This document shows positions 61,559 through 64,000 of a stretch of DNA of 64,000 nt, piece by piece (the first letter of the stretch is position 1; each line of letters starts with the position of its first letter). A program made the position numbers and the translations under genes. The notes under the pieces are model-generated. The model did no database searches. It was not told where the DNA came from and saw only the letters and a list, made by a program, of their open reading frames with translations. Source of the stretch: Crossiella sp. SN42 (GTDB lineage: Bacteria > Actinomycetota > Actinomycetes > Mycobacteriales > Pseudonocardiaceae). Location of the stretch: the NCBI RefSeq assembly GCF_023897065.1, contig NZ_JAMHIV010000017.1:62001-126000 (forward strand), in the 5' to 3' direction.

Positions 61559-62590
61559 ATGGGTGATGTGCTGATCCGTTCCGTCCGCCCGTGGTCCTCC
61601 GCGCCCGACACCCCCGCGATCGACGTGCTCTGCCGAGCCGGTGCGATCGCCGAGCTCGGGCCGGAACTCACCGCCCCACCAGGGATTCCCGAGGTCGACG
61701 GCGCCGGTGGCGTGCTGCTGCCCGCGCTGGTCGCCGCGCACGTCCGGCCGCGCGCCGGACAGGCCGAGGCCACCCTGGCCCGGCTGGTCGCCGCCGGTGC
61801 CACCCTGCTCCGCGTGCACGGCCCGGCCGAGGACCTGGACGAGTTGCTGGCCGCCCGGCAGGTCTTCGCCGGCCGCGCCACCATCCAGCTGGTCGCCTTC
61901 GTGGCCGGCGGGCTCATCCGCGAGGAACGCGGCGAGAAGTTGCTGGACGCCGCGGTGGCCGCGGGCGCGAACCTGCTCGGCGGTCTGGACCCGGCAGGCC
62001 ACGACCGCGACCCGGTGCGCCACCTGGACCTGCTCTTCGAGCTGGCCGAGCGGCACTCCGTGGGCATCGACCTCCAGCTGCGCGACCCCGGCGAGCTGGG
62101 CGCCTTCGTGATCGAGCTGATCTGCGAACGGGTGGCCGCGCTGGACATGCGCGGCAAGGTCACCCTCTCGCACTGCCTCGCACTGTCCACTGTGGAGGAT
62201 CACCGGCGCGAGCTGCTGGCCGAGCTGCTGGCCGAGCACGGCATCTCGGTGACCACCCTGGCCACCGCCTGGGGAAACCCGCTGCCCCTGCGCCGGTTGC
62301 GCTGGGCAGGCGTGCCGGTCGGCCTGGGCGACGACGGCGGCGACCTGCTCGACCAGGCCCGCCTGCTGGCCGAGGCCAACGGTTTCGAGCGCGACGACGA
62401 GGTCGAGCTGTGCGCCGACGTGGCCACCCGCGACGGCGCGCGGGCACTGCGCGTGCGCGGCTACGGCGTGATCGAGGGCGACCGGGCGGAGCTGATGGTC
62501 GTGCCCGCGGACTCGGTGGCCGAGGCGGTACGGCAACGGCCGCCGCGCACCTTGGTGGTGCACGACGGCCGGGTGGTCAGTGGCGGTTAG
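61559..62590 (+). CDS. Degenerate amidohydrolase (cytosine-deaminase-like), probably without normal metal site
   Basis: A 343-residue protein with the fold of the cytosine deaminase branch of amidohydrolases (AGATLLRVHGPAEDLDELLA, ALDMRGKVTLSHCLALST, VGLGDDGGDLLDQAR). The metal HxH normally after the first strand is AAHVRPR, and the usual DxHxDE stretch reads DLQLRDPG, so two of the metal ligand sites are lost. The SHC His and the GDD Asp remain. It is likely a non-hydrolytic relative or a binding protein. ATG at 61559 is six bases after a -10. Its stop overlaps the convergent reductase gene by four bases. Confidence 0.75.
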   Translation: MGDVLIRSVRPWSSAPDTPAIDVLCRAGAIAELGPELTAPPGIPEVDGAGGVLLPALVAAHVRPRAGQAEATLARLVAAGATLLRVHGPAEDLDELLAARQVFAGRATIQLVAFVAGGLIREERGEKLLDAAVAAGANLLGGLDPAGHDRDPVRHLDLLFELAERHSVGIDLQLRDPGELGAFVIELICERVAALDMRGKVTLSHCLALSTVEDHRRELLAELLAEHGISVTTLATAWGNPLPLRRLRWAGVPVGLGDDGGDLLDQARLLAEANGFERDDEVELCADVATRDGARALRVRGYGVIEGDRAELMVVPADSVAEAVRQRPPRTLVVHDGRVVSGG

Positions 62591-63597
62591 ATCGTCACGA
62601 GCATCTTGCCGGTGTTGGCACCCTTCAACAGGTCAAGGAACGCCTGCGGGGCGTTGGCCAGGCCCTCGACGGTGGTCTCCCGGTAGCTGATCTTGCCCTC
62701 GGCCAGCCAGCCGCCGACCTCGGTGAAGAACTGCTCCTGCATGGACCCGTACTCCTTCACGATGAACCCGCGCAGGTTCAGGCCCTTGCCGACGATCTCG
62801 ATCATGTTGCGCGGGCCGGTGCGCTCGCCCTTCTCGTTGTACTGCGAGATGGCGCCGCACAGGGCGAACCGGCCGCCCTGCTTGGCCGCGCCGATCGCCG
62901 CCTCCAGGTGCTCGCCGCCCACGTTGTCGAAGTACACGTCGATGCCCTCGGGCGCGGCCTTGGCCAGCAGCTCGGCCACCGGGCCGTCCTTGTAGTTGAA
63001 CGCGGCGTCGAAGCCCAGCTCGTTGACCAGGTAGTCGACCTTCTCCTGGCTGCCGGCCGAGCCGATCACCCTGGAGGCGCCCTTGAGCTTGGCGATCTGG
63101 CCCACCAGCGAGCCGACCGCGCCTGCCGCGCCGGAGACGAAGACGACGTCGCCCTCGCGGAACTGGCCCGCGGCCAGCAGGCCCGCGTAGGCGGTCAGGC
63201 CCGGCATGCCCAGCACGCCGAGGAAAGCGCCCGCGGGGGCCAGGTTCGCGTCCACCTTGACCGCCTGCTTGGCCTCCACCTTGGCGTACTCGCGCCAGCC
63301 CCCCATGTGCAGCACCAGGTCGCCGACGGCGAAGCCGGGGTCGTTGGAGGTGACGACCTCGCCGACCGCGCCGCCCTGCAGCGCCTTGCCCAGCTCGAAC
63401 GGCGGCACGTAGGACTTCACGTCGTTCATCCGGCCGCGCATGTACGGGTCGACGCTCATGACCTTGTTGCGCACCAGCAGCTCGCCCTCGTCTGGGGTGG
63501 GCACCTCGGCCTGGACCAGATCGAAGTTGTCCAGGGTGGGCCAGCCCTCGGGACGGGAGGCGAGACGGATTTCCAGGCCGGTGGACGGGGTGGTCAT
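62587..63597 (-). CDS. NADP-dependent medium-chain reductase (2-alkenal/curcumin-reductase type)
   Basis: A 336-residue zinc-independent MDR enzyme. It begins LEIRLASRPEGWPTLDNFDL and has SVDPYMRGRMNDVKSYVPPF, the nucleotide-binding VFVSGAAGAVGSLVGQIAK and GIDVYFDNVGGEHLEAAIGA. This is the family of 15-oxo-prostaglandin reductase, alkenal double-bond reductase and bacterial CurA, which reduce alpha,beta-unsaturated carbonyls with NADPH. GAGGAG lies six bases before the ATG at 63597. Divergent from a TetR regulator across a palindromic operator. Confidence 0.9.
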   Translation of the reverse strand: MTTPSTGLEIRLASRPEGWPTLDNFDLVQAEVPTPDEGELLVRNKVMSVDPYMRGRMNDVKSYVPPFELGKALQGGAVGEVVTSNDPGFAVGDLVLHMGGWREYAKVEAKQAVKVDANLAPAGAFLGVLGMPGLTAYAGLLAAGQFREGDVVFVSGAAGAVGSLVGQIAKLKGASRVIGSAGSQEKVDYLVNELGFDAAFNYKDGPVAELLAKAAPEGIDVYFDNVGGEHLEAAIGAAKQGGRFALCGAISQYNEKGERTGPRNMIEIVGKGLNLRGFIVKEYGSMQEQFFTEVGGWLAEGKISYRETTVEGLANAPQAFLDLLKGANTGKMLVTI

Positions 63598-63620
63598 GCT
63601 GGACTCCTCAGAAAAGAACG

Positions 63621-63635
63621 TGTCAGTCACTGACA
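63621..63635. promoter_or_regulatory. Candidate TetR operator TGTCAGTCACTGACA
   Basis: A perfect 7-bp palindrome around one central base, 24 bp upstream of the reductase start and 54 bp upstream of the tetR start. It lies where the -10 of the reductase promoter should be, so binding would block it. Confidence 0.7.
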
Positions 63636-63676
63636 AAAAACATACCATGACAATAGGCGGAGCGCGACATGTGACG

Positions 63677-63682
63677 TAGACT
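63677..63682 (+). promoter_or_regulatory. -10 element TAGACT of the tetR gene at 63689
   Basis: TAGACT ends six bases before the GTG start; the arrangement is leaderless. Confidence 0.5.
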
Positions 63683-63688
63683 GACGAT

Positions 63689-64000
63689 GTGAGCATGGTC
63701 AAGGACGAGCTGGGTCTGCGCGAGCGCAAGAAGCTGCGCACCAAGAACGCGCTGGTCGACGCCGCCCTGAAGTTGTTCTTCGGCAAGGGTTTCGAGGCCA
63801 CCACGGTGGAGGAGATCGCCGCCGCGGTGGAGATCTCGCCGCGCACCTTCTTCCGGTACTTCGCCGGCAAGGAGGACGTCGCGCTGGCCCAGTTCGCCGA
63901 GATCGACGAGTTCTGCATCACCGCGCTGGCCGCCCGCCCGGACACCGAGCCCCCGGTGACCGCCGCCCGCGCCACCTACCTGGCCATGTTCGACCACATC
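63689..64000 (+). CDS. TetR family regulator (3' end outside window)
   Basis: The first 104 residues are present. After a basic start (ELGLRERKKLRTKNALVDAA) comes the helix-turn-helix TTVEEIAAAVEISPRTFFRY with FAGKEDV, a standard TetR DNA-binding domain. The ligand domain is cut by the window end. GTG at 63689 or ATG at 63695 may start it. It is divergent from the alkenal-reductase gene and probably represses it through the palindrome between them, releasing in the presence of a reactive carbonyl or related ligand (inferred). Confidence 0.85.
   Translation, partial: MSMVKDELGLRERKKLRTKNALVDAALKLFFGKGFEATTVEEIAAAVEISPRTFFRYFAGKEDVALAQFAEIDEFCITALAARPDTEPPVTAARATYLAMFDHI

Noticed and set aside
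57657-61559. Open frame of about 1300 codons on the minus strand reaching far upstream of glpD
   Set aside because: Only the C-terminal 529 residues (GlpD) resemble a protein. The rest is the antisense of the AGPS-like gene and an out-of-frame part of tetR, open because of the GC-rich codon bias.

Overview
The window is high-GC actinobacterial chromosome. A SepH septation protein, a DUF2537 neighbour, a type VII secretion substrate of the EspC type, a DUF3558 lipoprotein, LAXTG sortase signals, DtxR/IdeR iron boxes and many start codons placed 6-8 nt after a -10 hexamer together point to the Pseudonocardiales (Pseudonocardiaceae-like); the genus cannot be fixed from sequence alone. There is no rRNA, tRNA, CRISPR array, prophage or intact insertion sequence. 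The DNA looks like ordinary chromosome with several accessory-looking operons.

Layout. 1-2544: C-terminal part of a large sacsin/Hsp90-like ATPase. 2724-5126: type VII secretion trio (EspC-like substrate, WXG/alpha-beta hydrolase, membrane-anchored protein). 5142-6935: DUF2530 and a purine permease. 7082-8619: a two-gene unit of a membrane PLD-like protein and a haem-oxygenase-fold protein. 8637-11285: secreted copper radical oxidase with ricin lectin repeats. 11463-13271: MarR regulator and EntS-like exporter, followed by an orphan iron box. 13430-14053: superoxide dismutase. 14175-17100: cobalamin riboswitch and a BtuFCD-type importer. 17106-18705: divergent XRE/DUF5753 regulator and FhuF-like ferric reductase.

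18698-25338 is the most interesting block. An iron box sits between a six-gene, translationally coupled operon and a divergent gene. The operon encodes a haem ABC importer (HmuTUV-like) embedded among a LAXTG-anchored beta-propeller and secreted or membrane proteins that share a four-cysteine, neocarzinostatin-like domain. It looks like a haem or iron-chelate capture system that uses this domain where corynebacteria use HtaA-type proteins.

25384-33785: an internally deleted ABC-F gene, a glutamate-cysteine ligase homologue, an SpoU methyltransferase, DUF2537, SepH, SerC, a second citrate synthase and PdxH. A 164-bp full-length hairpin (MITE-like) lies at 33801-33964. 34015-46538: MFS exporter, a membrane protein with pentameric-ligand-gated-channel-like architecture, arginase-fold enzyme, ABC exporter, DUF3558 lipoprotein, APC permease, mutarotase, hydrolase, methyltransferase, amidohydrolase and PfkB kinase. 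46539-49747: gltA with a repeat-bearing upstream region, then photolyase. 49744-53248: secreted TAP-like peptidase and a NatAB-type exporter. 53383-57435: four coupled genes (carrier protein, hydrolase, glycosyltransferase, methyltransferase) for an unknown glycosylated acyl product. 57657-64000: GlpD, TetR and an AGPS-like flavoprotein, a degenerate amidohydrolase, an alkenal/curcumin-type reductase and its divergent TetR regulator (cut by the window end).

A 13-bp palindrome, GTCCACWGTGGAC, and close variants recur through the whole window, nearly always inside genes and in the same codon phase. No annotated feature explains it.
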